Below are positions 1-8,069 of a stretch of 64,000 nt of DNA, piece after piece. This DNA comes from an uncultured Bacteroidaceae bacterium. Lineage in GTDB: Bacteria; Bacteroidota; Bacteroidia; Bacteroidales; Bacteroidaceae. The notes beneath the pieces were generated by a model that saw nothing but the letters and a program-made list of their open reading frames with translations, was not told the DNA's origin and did no database searches. Position numbers and translations under genes: made by a program. Positions within the stretch are counted from its first letter, which is position 1, and each line of letters starts with the position of its first letter. The stretch lies in NCBI GenBank assembly GCA_944320785.1, contig CALUIR010000001.1, forward strand, positions 1 to 64,000, written 5' to 3'.

Positions 1-1046
1 TGAGCATCGCTGCTGCTGTTGTCCCTGCCACGGTGAACATCAATGGCAAGGACTGCCCCGTCACCGCCATCGGCAGCACTGTTTTCTCTGGCTGCACTTC
101 GCTGGCGAGCATCGCCCTCCCCGAAGGGCTGCAATCCATCGGGGACTATGCTTTCTCTAACTGCTGGTCCTTGCAAAGCATCGCCCTGCCCCAAGGGCTG
201 CAAACCATCGGCAACGGTGCTTTCAATAGCTGCACGTCCTTGCAAAGCATCACCCTGCCCCAAGGGCTGGAGACCATCGGCAGCTATGCTTTTTATGGCT
301 GCACGGCCTTGGCAAGCATCGACCTGCCCGAAGGGCTGGAGACCATCGGCAGCTATGCTTTCTCTGAATGCACGTCCTTGGAAAGCATCGCCCTGCCTGA
401 AGGGCTGGAGACCATCGGCAGCTATGCTTTTTATGGCTGCACGGCCTTGGCAAGCATCGACCTGCCCGAAGGGCTGCAATCCATCGGGGACTATGCTTTC
501 TTTAACTGCTGGTCCTTGCAAAGCATCGCCCTGCCCGAAGGGCTGCAAACTATCAACGGGGGTACTTTCGCTGCATGCACGGCCCTGCAAAGCGTTGACC
601 TGCCTTCCACAATGCTGGAGATAGCCAGCGGTGTATTTGAAGATGCCGATCTGCGGGATGTGTATAGCCGTGCCGTGGCTCCGCCGTCCATCTATGACGA
701 CACATTCAGCCAAAGCACTTACCGGTTGGCTACGCTCCATGTCCCGGCAGAAGCAGTGGAGGACTACCGCAGTGCAACGGGATGGGTGCTTTTCGACCAT
801 ATTGAAAGCGAACTGCCCCCAAGCGGCATCGGCAGCGTGGCAGCGGATGCCTCCCTCGCCACCTATGCGGACGGCACAGTCACCACCACCAGCCCCGCCG
901 GCATCACGGTGTACGCACAATCCGGGGCAAAGGTGCTGCATGCCGAGGCTGCCACCTCGCTGTCGCTCGCAGGCTTGCCTCGCGGCATATATATAATAAA
1001 TGTAGAAATGGATGGCCAGCAACAGGTGATGAAGGTGATCCATTGA
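1..1046 (+). CDS. BspA-type leucine-rich-repeat surface protein with T9SS-like C-terminal domain, 5' partial
   Basis: The frame is open from the left edge of the window (reading S-I-A-A-A-V-V-P before the first possible GTG at 33), so the N terminus and signal peptide lie outside. Residues up to about 200 are tandem 23-residue LRR_5/BspA units of the type L-P-x-G-L-x-x-I-G-x-x-A-F-x-x-C-x-S-L-x-S-I. The last ~70 residues contain V-Y-A-Q-S-G-A-K and L-P-R-G-I-Y-I-I-N-V and end in K-V-I-H, which resembles the type A sorting domain that the type IX secretion system uses for export and cell-surface attachment. BspA repeats are usually surface exposed and implicated in adhesion; the ligand cannot be read from sequence. 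A strong bidirectional terminator follows the stop. Confidence 0.85.
   Translation, partial: SIAAAVVPATVNINGKDCPVTAIGSTVFSGCTSLASIALPEGLQSIGDYAFSNCWSLQSIALPQGLQTIGNGAFNSCTSLQSITLPQGLETIGSYAFYGCTALASIDLPEGLETIGSYAFSECTSLESIALPEGLETIGSYAFYGCTALASIDLPEGLQSIGDYAFFNCWSLQSIALPEGLQTINGGTFAACTALQSVDLPSTMLEIASGVFEDADLRDVYSRAVAPPSIYDDTFSQSTYRLATLHVPAEAVEDYRSATGWVLFDHIESELPPSGIGSVAADASLATYADGTVTTTSPAGITVYAQSGAKVLHAEAATSLSLAGLPRGIYIINVEMDGQQQVMKVIH
76..600 (+). repeat. 69-bp tandem repeats encoding 23-residue LRR units
   Basis: The coding sequence is built of 69-bp units. The 77 nt at 262-338 recur without a difference at 400-476 (offset 138 bp, two units). A segment starting at 129 recurs with about one change at 474 (offset 345 bp, five units). 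Such identity between non-adjacent units points to recent duplication or gene conversion. Confidence 0.85.
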
Positions 1047-1066
1047 CCTTGCCTTCGGACAAAAGG

Positions 1067-1097
1067 AAGGGGAGCGGCGCGCGCCGCTCCCCTTTTT
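1067..1097. terminator. Bidirectional intrinsic terminator
   Basis: A perfect palindrome with a 12-bp GC-rich arm (GGGGAGCGGCGC at 1069-1080 and its complement at 1081-1092) is flanked by A residues on the left and five T on the right. It separates the convergent LRR gene and the maf operon. Confidence 0.85.
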
Positions 1098-1133
1098 GCT
1101 TCCCCCAAGCCGCAGGCCGGGCAGGGCAGAAAG

Positions 1134-1739
1134 TCATTCCCCCTTGCCGGGGGCAGGCCACGGGGCGCACAACTCGCGGTAGAGCCGCTGCACGGGCAGC
1201 CCCATCACGTTGAAGTAGGAGCCACGTATGGACTCCACCCCGATGTAGCCAATCCATTCCTGGATGCCGTAAGCGCCGGCCTTGTCCAGCGGGCGGCACT
1301 CCGCCACGTAGCGGCGGATGTCCTCCTCCGCCAAGGGGGCGAACGCCACCTCGGTCATGGCGGCGAAGGAGCGGCATTCCCCGCCCCCGGCCAGCAGCGT
1401 CACGCCGGTATATACCTCGTGGGTGCGGCCGGAGAGCAGGCGCAGCATGCGGCGGGCATCCTCCTCGTCGCGGGGCTTGCCCAGCACCTGCCCGTCGAGC
1501 CACACGATGGTGTCGGCGGCAATCACCAGTTCGTCAGGACGCATGCCGGCCCGGTACGCCTCCGCCTTGAGGCGCGAGATGTGCAGGGGGATGTCGGCAC
1601 CACGCAGCGAGGCGGGGTAGGATTCGTCCACGCCGGGCAGCAGGCGCACCTCGAAGGCCACGCCCAGCCCGGCCAGCAGTTCGCGGCGGCGGGGCGACCC
1701 CGACGCCAGCACCAAACGGTAGTCAAACGCATTTCCCAT
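1134..1739 (-). CDS. maf: Maf family nucleotide pyrophosphatase
   Basis: This 201-residue cytoplasmic protein matches the Maf/YhdE family, which hydrolyses dTTP, UTP and modified nucleoside triphosphates to monophosphates. Visible motifs are L-A-S-G-S-P-R-R-R-E-L-L near residue 10, A-A-D-T-I-V with the catalytic Asp, L-G-K-P, and S-G-R-T-H-E-V-Y-T-G-V. I start at 1739 (M-G-N-A-F-D-Y-R) because the longer frame upstream overlaps the kdsC-like gene and has no Maf homology. It is the last gene of a four-gene minus-strand operon, 11 bp after the preceding stop, and is followed by the terminator at 1067-1097. Confidence 0.93.
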   Translation of the reverse strand: MGNAFDYRLVLASGSPRRRELLAGLGVAFEVRLLPGVDESYPASLRGADIPLHISRLKAEAYRAGMRPDELVIAADTIVWLDGQVLGKPRDEEDARRMLRLLSGRTHEVYTGVTLLAGGGECRSFAAMTEVAFAPLAEEDIRRYVAECRPLDKAGAYGIQEWIGYIGVESIRGSYFNVMGLPVQRLYRELCAPWPAPGKGE

Positions 1740-1750
1740 CGCACGTCCTC

Positions 1751-2272
1751 CTACCACCCGAAGGCTTCTTCGTCCATCCATTGGCCCTGCGCCTTCAGCA
1801 CCTGCTCCACCACGTCGCGGCAGCAGCCTTCGCCCCCGTTGCGCCGCGACACGTAACGGGCCACGCCGCGCACCTCCGGGGCGGCATCCGCCGGGCAGCA
1901 AGGCAAGCCGCACTGCCGCATCACCTCAATGTCGGGGATGTCATCGCCCATGTACAACACCTCGCCGTCGCCCAAGCCATGGCGTGACTTGAACAACGCA
2001 TATTCCCGCGTCTTCCGCGAAGCATCCATGAACACGTCACGGATGCCCAACTGCTCATAACGGCGGCGGATGGCCTCGCCCCTGCCGCCCGTGATGATGG
2101 CCACGTGCAGGCCGCGCTTCACGGCCAGTTGCAGGGCATAGCCGTCCTTCACGTTCATCGTGCGGACGGGATTGCCGTCATCGCCCACCGCCACCGTGAC
2201 GCGGCTCAGCACCCCGTCGATGTCGAAGGCCAAGGCCCGTATCTTCCGCAAATCGTAATCTATCGAACTCAT
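1751..2272 (-). CDS. KdsC-like HAD phosphatase (3-deoxy-D-manno-octulosonate 8-phosphate phosphatase family)
   Basis: A 173-residue HAD hydrolase of the KdsC/YrbI type. The nucleophile motif F-D-I-D-G-V-L-S lies at residues 16-23 (Asp17 and Asp19), Thr in I-I-T-G-G near 60, Lys near 85, and the metal-binding G-D-D-I-P-D near 108. The lack of a cap domain and this length fit KdsC, which removes phosphate from KDO-8-P in lipopolysaccharide core synthesis. The usual motif ends L-T-D-G, here L-S-R-V, a small deviation. It sits between the DUF2520 gene (9 bp gap) and maf, an order common in Bacteroidales. Confidence 0.85.
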   Translation of the reverse strand: MSSIDYDLRKIRALAFDIDGVLSRVTVAVGDDGNPVRTMNVKDGYALQLAVKRGLHVAIITGGRGEAIRRRYEQLGIRDVFMDASRKTREYALFKSRHGLGDGEVLYMGDDIPDIEVMRQCGLPCCPADAAPEVRGVARYVSRRNGGEGCCRDVVEQVLKAQGQWMDEEAFGW

Positions 2273-2281
2273 CCTATACCT

Positions 2282-3103
2282 TTATATATTACATATGAAA
2301 CATTCTTCTCCCTCCTTTCCCCTGCCGTGCTGTATCTCCCGGCTCAGCAGTTCGTAAAGGCGTTGCCAGTCCGGGTGGGCAGAAAGCATCTCCCGGTGGC
2401 GGCGCATTACCTCCTCGTCGCCCCGTGCCGCCGGGCCGGTCTGCGCCAACGCAGGCGGCAGGCGATGGACCTTGGCCGCCGTCTCGTCTATCAGCGGCAG
2501 CAATGCCTCGAACGGCACGCCGCACTCCTCCAGAAGTTCCCCCGCCATGCGGTAGAGGCAGTTCGGGAAGTTGCAGGCGAACACCGCCGCCAAATGCAGT
2601 TGCCGCCTGCCCGCTGACGACAGCGGCATCACCCGCCGCGACAGGCGCGATGCCCATGCCGACAGGCGGGAAAGGGTGCCCGGGCTGTCGGCCTCCAAGA
2701 ACAGCGGCACAGCAGACATGTCCACCGCCTGCCCCTTGGTGAAGGTCTGCAGGGGATACACCACGCCGTAATGCGCCGCCCCCTGCCAAATGCCAAGAGG
2801 CAAGCTGCCCGCCGTATGGAGGTAGATAGCATCCGGGTTGCCGGCCTGCACCACTTGCGGCGCCAGCCCCGGCACCGCCGCATCCGCAACGGACAGGACG
2901 TAGATGTCGGCATCCGGGCAAAGTGCAGAAAGGTCCGACGTATGCGCCGCCCCCACCTTCCCTGCCAAAGCAGCAGCGGATGCCTCCGTGCGGCTCCACA
3001 CTTGCACGACCTGTTGCCCGTCGGCCCTCAAAGCCAAGGCCAAGGCGGTGGCCACATTGCCTGCGCCCACCAATACCACCTTCGTGCTGCTAACGTCCGC
3101 CAT
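2282..3103 (-). CDS. Rossmann-like and DUF2520 domain protein
   Basis: A 273-residue protein. V-V-L-V-G-A-G-N-V-A-T-A-L near the start is a Rossmann nucleotide-binding glycine motif, and the C-terminal half matches DUF2520, a helical domain like that of 6-phosphogluconate dehydrogenase or F420-dependent NADP reductase families. A dehydrogenase role is likely but the substrate is unknown. I start at 3103 (M-A-D-V-S-S-T-K): G-G-A-G-G is about 10 nt upstream and this leaves a short overlap with the nitroreductase stop at 3090. An alternative Met lies at 3118; the still longer frame runs antisense-like through the upstream gene. Confidence 0.82.
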   Translation of the reverse strand: MADVSSTKVVLVGAGNVATALALALRADGQQVVQVWSRTEASAAALAGKVGAAHTSDLSALCPDADIYVLSVADAAVPGLAPQVVQAGNPDAIYLHTAGSLPLGIWQGAAHYGVVYPLQTFTKGQAVDMSAVPLFLEADSPGTLSRLSAWASRLSRRVMPLSSAGRRQLHLAAVFACNFPNCLYRMAGELLEECGVPFEALLPLIDETAAKVHRLPPALAQTGPAARGDEEVMRRHREMLSAHPDWQRLYELLSREIQHGRGKEGEECFICNI

Positions 3104-3647
3104 CCTCACTTCCTCCATAACCGTTAAGATGCACCCGCTCCCAAAGAAGCTCCCGCTCCGGGCGGCAGGCCGCGTCCGGCTTGCGCCCAACGGCCACAAT
3201 GCACTCCACCTGGAGTTGCAAGGGTATCGACAGCACCTCGCGGACATACTCGCCGGCTGGCTCTCCCGATGGGGCAAAGCGTTCACGCACCTGTATCCAG
3301 CATGCGCCCAACCCCAAATCCTCGGCTTGCAGCAACAACATCATTGCCGCCGCAGAAGCATCCTCTATCCATACATCACTGGCCAAAGGGTCGGCCAGCA
3401 CCACCACCGCCAAGGCGGCATCCGCAAGGAACGAGGCTCCACGCTCCTTGCAACGCGACAGGCGTTGCAACAGGCCTTCATCGTCCACTGCCACAAATTG
3501 CCAGCAACGGCTGTTCTTCGAAGACGGCGCCTGAAGGGCGGCACCCAGCAGTGCCACGACCTCCTCTTGCCCCAACTCTCCCGGCGCGAACCGCCTCGTG
3601 CTGCGCCGCTCCCGTGCCAAATCACTGAAACTCTCCATATCCGTCAT
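3090..3647 (-). CDS. Nitroreductase family FMN-dependent oxidoreductase
   Basis: A 185-residue nitroreductase-fold flavoprotein. The FMN-phosphate motif R-R-S-T-R-R-F lies near residue 14, A-P-S-S-K-N-S-R-C-W-Q-F near 42, and the late G-L-G-A-C-W-I-Q segment near 111 is typical. Such enzymes use NAD(P)H to reduce nitro compounds or quinones; the natural substrate is not evident. It is the first gene of the minus-strand operon and its stop overlaps the DUF2520 start. Met4 is an alternative start. Confidence 0.85.
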   Translation of the reverse strand: MTDMESFSDLARERRSTRRFAPGELGQEEVVALLGAALQAPSSKNSRCWQFVAVDDEGLLQRLSRCKERGASFLADAALAVVVLADPLASDVWIEDASAAAMMLLLQAEDLGLGACWIQVRERFAPSGEPAGEYVREVLSIPLQLQVECIVAVGRKPDAACRPERELLWERVHLNGYGGSEDGGR

Positions 3648-3681
3648 TCATTTTGCGTTCATACATTATCCAATGGAAGGG

Positions 3682-3689
3682 CAAAGATA
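3682..3689 (-). promoter_or_regulatory. Bacteroidota -7 element for the nitroreductase operon
   Basis: Read on the minus strand this is TATCTTTG, an exact match to TAnnTTTG, about 35 nt upstream of the start at 3647. No good -33 TTG is seen at the usual spacing. Confidence 0.6.
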
Positions 3690-3752
3690 CAACAGATTGC
3701 CTGACTACACACGAAAATTCCTGAAAGTTCACCGAATATCCGGCAATTGTGG

Positions 3753-3760
3753 TATATTTG
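3753..3760 (+). promoter_or_regulatory. Bacteroidota -7 element for the acyltransferase gene
   Basis: TATATTTG matches TAnnTTTG exactly and ends 6 nt before the ATG at 3767. If used, the transcript would be nearly leaderless. Confidence 0.5.
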
Positions 3761-3766
3761 CCTGCC

Positions 3767-4744
3767 ATGAGCATACAGACTAAGATATATCGGCAGAGCG
3801 GCCAACTCCCCGACCTGCCTGAGGGGAGCCTGTTCCACTCCCGCCGCCTGTTCCTCATCTACGAGGCGACGGCGGGCTACACTCCTTTGATGGCAGTGGC
3901 TTTCGACAATGGCCGCCCTGTCGGCAAACTGTTGGCCGTCGTGCGCCGGTCGCAACGCATCCTTCCGCCATCATTCATCCGCCGTTGCGAAGTGTACGGC
4001 ACCGGTGAATATTTCGATGACAGAAAAGAGGAAATCTTTACCTGCATGCTGGAACGCCTCACACAAGAAGCCTTGCACAACGCATTCCTCATTGAATTCC
4101 GAAACCTTGATGATGCCATTTTCGGCTACAAAATCTTCCGCAAGAACCGCTACTTCCCCATGAACTGGCTACGGGTAAGAAATTCGCTCCACCGCAGCAA
4201 CCAACCCACTGTGTACATCAACCCGAACCGCCTCCGCCAAATCCGGAAAGGACTATCCAAAGGAGCCACCATCACCGCCGCCACCACCCCCGATGAAGTG
4301 GCCCGCTTCGCAAAGATGTTGGCCAAAAACTATTCCACGCATATACGAAGGCACTTCCCTGACTTCCGTTTCTTCCACGCAATCACCCAAAACAGCCAGC
4401 AGCCTGAAGCCGCCCGGATTTTCATCGTGAAGTATCATGGGAAAATCATCGGAGGTTCCGTATGCCTCTTCTCAAACGACAATGCCTATCTGCTTTTCTC
4501 CGGCGGACTGAGGAAAACATACGCCCAACTGTACCCTGGCATTCTGGCCGTCTGGGCAGCATTGGACTATGCCCATGCCCACGGTTACCGCCACCTTGAA
4601 TTCATGGATGCCGGGCTGCCGTTCAAAGAGTCTGGCTACCGCAACTTCATCCTCCGTTTCGGCGGAAAGCAAAGCAGCACCCGCCGCTGGTTCAGGCTGA
4701 GATGGAGTTTTTTCAATAAAATATGCGAAAGGATATACGTATAA
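3767..4744 (+). CDS. GNAT/FemAB-like N-acyltransferase
   Basis: A 325-residue cytoplasmic protein with the duplicated acyl-transferase layout of the FemAB/GNAT superfamily. The C-terminal half has K-Y-H-G-K-I-I-G-G-S-V (beta strands of the acyl-CoA-binding core), Y-L-L-F-S-G-G and H-G-Y-R-H-L-E-F-M-D-A-G, as in peptidoglycan-interpeptide or lipid/polysaccharide acyltransferases. The substrate is unknown. ATG at 3767 is preferred to a GTG at 3749, which falls on the -7 element. The TonB-dependent receptor starts 44 bp downstream on the same strand. Confidence 0.75.
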   Translation: MSIQTKIYRQSGQLPDLPEGSLFHSRRLFLIYEATAGYTPLMAVAFDNGRPVGKLLAVVRRSQRILPPSFIRRCEVYGTGEYFDDRKEEIFTCMLERLTQEALHNAFLIEFRNLDDAIFGYKIFRKNRYFPMNWLRVRNSLHRSNQPTVYINPNRLRQIRKGLSKGATITAATTPDEVARFAKMLAKNYSTHIRRHFPDFRFFHAITQNSQQPEAARIFIVKYHGKIIGGSVCLFSNDNAYLLFSGGLRKTYAQLYPGILAVWAALDYAHAHGYRHLEFMDAGLPFKESGYRNFILRFGGKQSSTRRWFRLRWSFFNKICERIYV

Positions 4745-4788
4745 GGCATTTTTCACGTTATATCACTGTCATTATTAAGCATACCATC

Positions 4789-7212
4789 ATGAAACTACGT
4801 GCATTCATCGCACTAGCCTTTATATACATAATATTAGGTGCCGCGACTGCTTTGGCGCAAGAACAGGCACGCATCACCGGGCTCATCACCGATGAGGAAG
4901 GAAGCCCGTTGGAAATCGTCAACGTACATGTAGAGAAACAATTAGTGGGAACAGTGAGCGACCTGCGAGGACATTATTCGCTCACCGTGGCCAGCCGCGA
5001 CTCTGTGGTCATCGTTTATTCCATGTTGGGCTACCAGACCCGGAAACGACTGTTGCGGAATCCACGGGGGAACATCACCTTGAACGTGACTCTTCCCAAC
5101 TCCAACTACGAATTAGGAGAAGTGACCATCACCGAAAGCCGGAGGCAGACCAGCACCACCACCCAACTCGACCTGAAGGACACGCGCCTCACGCCGGACG
5201 CTTCCGGGGGAAGCATCGAGTCGTTCATCGCCACACAGGCCGGGGTCAGTTCCAACAACGAACTGAGTTCGCAATACAACGTGCGGGGCGGCAGCTTCGA
5301 TGAGAACATCGTTTACGTGAACGGGGTGGAAGTGTACCGCCCCCTGCTCATCCGCTCCGGCCAGCAAGAAGGCCTCAGCTTCATCAATCCCGACATGGTG
5401 GAAAGCATCGGGTTCTCTGCTGGAGGATACGAAGCCAAATACGGCGACAAGATGGCCTCCGTGCTGGACATCACCTATAAAAAGCCAGAACGTTTCGAGG
5501 GGACAGCCTCTGTCAGCCTTTTGGGAGGCAACGCCTATGTAGGCTTCGCCACGAAGAAATTCTCCATGATCAACGGTGTGCGCTATAAGACCAACCGTTA
5601 CCTCTTGGGAAGCCTTGAAACAAAGGGGGAATACGACCCCAACTATGTGGACTACCAGACTTACCTCACCTATTCGCCCAGCAAACGTTGGGAAATCGGC
5701 TTCATCGGCAACTTCTCGCAAAACAGCTACCAGTTCCAGCCGGAAGACCGCACCACCAAGTTCGGCACGTTGGAGTCCCTCAAAGAGTTCAGGGTATATT
5801 TCGACGGGCAGGAGAAAGACCTGTTCCGCACTTATTTCGGCTCGTTCAACCTGACCCACCGCTTCAACAAAAGCCATGACCTCACGCTGCAAGTATCCGC
5901 CTTCAAGACCAAAGAGGAAGAAACCTACGACATCATGGGGCAATACTGGCTTAACTCGCTGGATGAGACTACTGAGGACGGCGAAGCCAGCAGCGACCAG
6001 ACCTTGGGCATCGGCACCTACATGGAGCATGCACGCAATTACCTCACCGCCAACGTTCAGAGTTATTCGCTGACCGGCAACCACGAAATCAAGCGCCACC
6101 GCATCAAGTGGGGGCTTGAACTGAAAGCCGAGAAAATCAACGAAAAGCTGCGCGAATGGGAAATGAGGGACTCTGCCGGATATTCCCTGCCCAACAACAA
6201 CTCACAGTCCGTGAACCTCATCTACAACCTGTCCTCACAGAACAAAATCAGCAGCAAGCGTTACTCGTTCTACGTGCAGGACACTTACAAATTCTCGTCC
6301 GGCATCGGCCTTGTCACCCTCATCGGAGGCATACGCGGCAGCTATTGGGACTGGAACAAGGAGTTCATCTTCAGCCCCCGCGCATCAGCCGCGCTGATAC
6401 CTAGCTTCAACGACCGGTTCACCTTCCGCGCCGCCACAGGCCTCTACTACCAGGCACCCTTCTACAAAGAATTCCGCGACACGACCAACGTGGGCGGCAA
6501 CGCCATCGTCACCCTGAACCGCAACATCAAATCACAGCAGTCCGTCCATTTCGTGCTGGCAGGCGACTACACTTTCCGTGCCATGAACCGCCCCTTCAAG
6601 TTCACCGCCGAGATCTACTACAAGCTCCTGAACAACCTTGTGCCTTACAACGTGGACAATGTGCGCATCAGTTACTACGGGCGCAACATGTCGCACGGCT
6701 ACGCCATGGGCATCGACATGAAACTCTTCGGCGAGTTCGTGCCTGGCACCGACTCATGGCTCAGCTTCAGCCTGATGCAGACCAAAGAGAAAATAAACGG
6801 CAAATGGGTGCCGCGCCCCACGGACCAGCGCTACAGCATCTCCTTCTACTTCACGGACTATTTCCCCCGAAGCGACCGATGGAAAATGAGCCTGAAAGCC
6901 ACCTTTGCCGACGGCCTGCCCTTCGGCCCCCCGCACACGGGGCGCGAAGAAGCCGTGTTCCGCTCGCCAGCCTACAAAAGGGTGGACATCGGCATGTCCT
7001 ACCGCCTGCTCGACAACGAAGACAAGAGCAACCACAAACCCGTGTGGCGCAGTTTCAGGAACATCTGGCTGGGCATCGACGTGTTCAACCTGCTCGACAT
7101 CCACAATGTCAACTCCTACTACTGGATTACGGACGTGTACAACCAGCAATATGCCGTACCTAATTACCTAACCTCGCGCCAAATCAACGCCCGCATCTTA
7201 GTAGAGTTCTAG
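4789..7212 (+). CDS. TonB-dependent receptor with carboxypeptidase-like N-terminal domain
   Basis: An 807-residue outer-membrane receptor. A signal peptide (M-K-L-R-A-F-I-A to A-L-A-Q, about 24 residues) precedes a CarboxypepD_reg-like domain (I-T-G-L-I-T-D-E-E-G-S-P-L to G-Y-Q-T-R). A plug follows (Q-Y-N-V-R-G-G-S-F-D-E-N-I-V-Y-V-N-G-V-E-V), then a ~600-residue beta-barrel ending in an aromatic-rich strand (R-I-L-V-E-F), with terminal Phe as usual for outer-membrane barrels. No SusD partner is adjacent, so it is not a classical glycan utilisation pair and the ligand is unknown. The start at 4789 gives the signal peptide; the 22-residue longer frame overlaps the acyltransferase stop. Confidence 0.92.
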   Translation: MKLRAFIALAFIYIILGAATALAQEQARITGLITDEEGSPLEIVNVHVEKQLVGTVSDLRGHYSLTVASRDSVVIVYSMLGYQTRKRLLRNPRGNITLNVTLPNSNYELGEVTITESRRQTSTTTQLDLKDTRLTPDASGGSIESFIATQAGVSSNNELSSQYNVRGGSFDENIVYVNGVEVYRPLLIRSGQQEGLSFINPDMVESIGFSAGGYEAKYGDKMASVLDITYKKPERFEGTASVSLLGGNAYVGFATKKFSMINGVRYKTNRYLLGSLETKGEYDPNYVDYQTYLTYSPSKRWEIGFIGNFSQNSYQFQPEDRTTKFGTLESLKEFRVYFDGQEKDLFRTYFGSFNLTHRFNKSHDLTLQVSAFKTKEEETYDIMGQYWLNSLDETTEDGEASSDQTLGIGTYMEHARNYLTANVQSYSLTGNHEIKRHRIKWGLELKAEKINEKLREWEMRDSAGYSLPNNNSQSVNLIYNLSSQNKISSKRYSFYVQDTYKFSSGIGLVTLIGGIRGSYWDWNKEFIFSPRASAALIPSFNDRFTFRAATGLYYQAPFYKEFRDTTNVGGNAIVTLNRNIKSQQSVHFVLAGDYTFRAMNRPFKFTAEIYYKLLNNLVPYNVDNVRISYYGRNMSHGYAMGIDMKLFGEFVPGTDSWLSFSLMQTKEKINGKWVPRPTDQRYSISFYFTDYFPRSDRWKMSLKATFADGLPFGPPHTGREEAVFRSPAYKRVDIGMSYRLLDNEDKSNHKPVWRSFRNIWLGIDVFNLLDIHNVNSYYWITDVYNQQYAVPNYLTSRQINARILVEF

Positions 7213-7626
7213 GCAGGCAGCATTCTCCCAAGCAGCGGCAGAATCCTCTCTCCCTCCTGCGCAGGAGTTCCAACGCACCCGTATAAGAACTTCATCTTTA
7301 GCTTAAGGATGCATATCCTCAGCCTAAGGATATGTATCTTTAGCCTAAAGATGCACATCCTTAGCCTAAAGACAAAGAATCTGCCCGCATGAACGGGATT
7401 TCCCATGCGGACAAACGGAAGTCCCCTCCCGCATGAACCGGGAAATCTGCCCGCGTCCTCCGGCATCCTTACCGTGAATTATTCCTAAAAAAACGGCAAA
7501 GAGGCACACTCCATGGAAAATTAAATGAAGAAAAATTTCCCTATTTACACTAAATTGATTTCCTTTGTGCTGATATTATAAGGCACACCATTGCCTTCAT
7601 GTTTTTATTAATTAATTGTAATTGCC
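7213..7626. other. Gene-free gap with short repeats
   Basis: No credible coding frame. It holds the 21-bp palindromic array at 7294-7377 and then two copies of CCCGCATGAAC (near 7383 and 7428) next to G+C-rich inverted segments. An imperfect -7 candidate TTCCTTTG at 7560-7567 precedes the epimerase gene. Confidence 0.6.
7294..7377. repeat. Four tandem 21-bp units, each a short palindrome
   Basis: Units start at 7294, 7315, 7336 and 7357. Each begins with a 17-nt inverted repeat of the form ATCTTTA-GCC-TAAAGAT plus a 4-nt linker. Arms vary between units (TTTA/TAAA versus CCT/AGG) but mostly keep their self-complementarity. Confidence 0.75.
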
Positions 7627-8031
7627 ATGAAAATCTCACACATTGAGCATTTAGGCATCGCTGTTGAAAGCATCGAAAAAGCCCTGCCTTACTATGAAAA
7701 CGTCTTAGGACTGAAGTGTTATAACATCGAAACCGTTGAAGACCAGAAAGTAAAAACCGCTTTCCTCAAGGTCGGAGACACTAAAATAGAATTGTTGGAA
7801 CCCACAAGCCCGGAAAGCACCATCGCCAAGTTCATCGAAAAAAGGGGGGAAGGGATACACCACCTTGCCTTCGCCATCGAAGACGGAGTGGCCCACGCGC
7901 TGGCCGAAGCCGAAGAAAAAGGAATACGACTCATCGACAAAGCCCCGCGTCTGGGAGCCGAAGGGCTGCACATCGCTTTCCTGCATCCCAAATCCACCAT
8001 CGGCGTGCTGACCGAACTCTGCGAGAAATAA
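7627..8031 (+). CDS. mce: Methylmalonyl-CoA epimerase
   Basis: A 134-residue vicinal-oxygen-chelate (glyoxalase-fold) protein of the usual length. It interconverts (R)- and (S)-methylmalonyl-CoA. H-L-G-I-A-V near residue 8 supplies a metal ligand, G-I-H-H-L-A-F-A near 77 a second, and the Glu in L-T-E-L-C-E-K at the C terminus a third. It is the first gene of the decarboxylase cluster, 38 bp upstream of the carboxyltransferase subunit. This fits the succinate-to-propionate route, in which the epimerase supplies the isomer used by the decarboxylase. Confidence 0.93.
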   Translation: MKISHIEHLGIAVESIEKALPYYENVLGLKCYNIETVEDQKVKTAFLKVGDTKIELLEPTSPESTIAKFIEKRGEGIHHLAFAIEDGVAHALAEAEEKGIRLIDKAPRLGAEGLHIAFLHPKSTIGVLTELCEK

Positions 8032-8069
8032 CCCCGACATCGTACCTAATCATATAAAACAATAAATTC

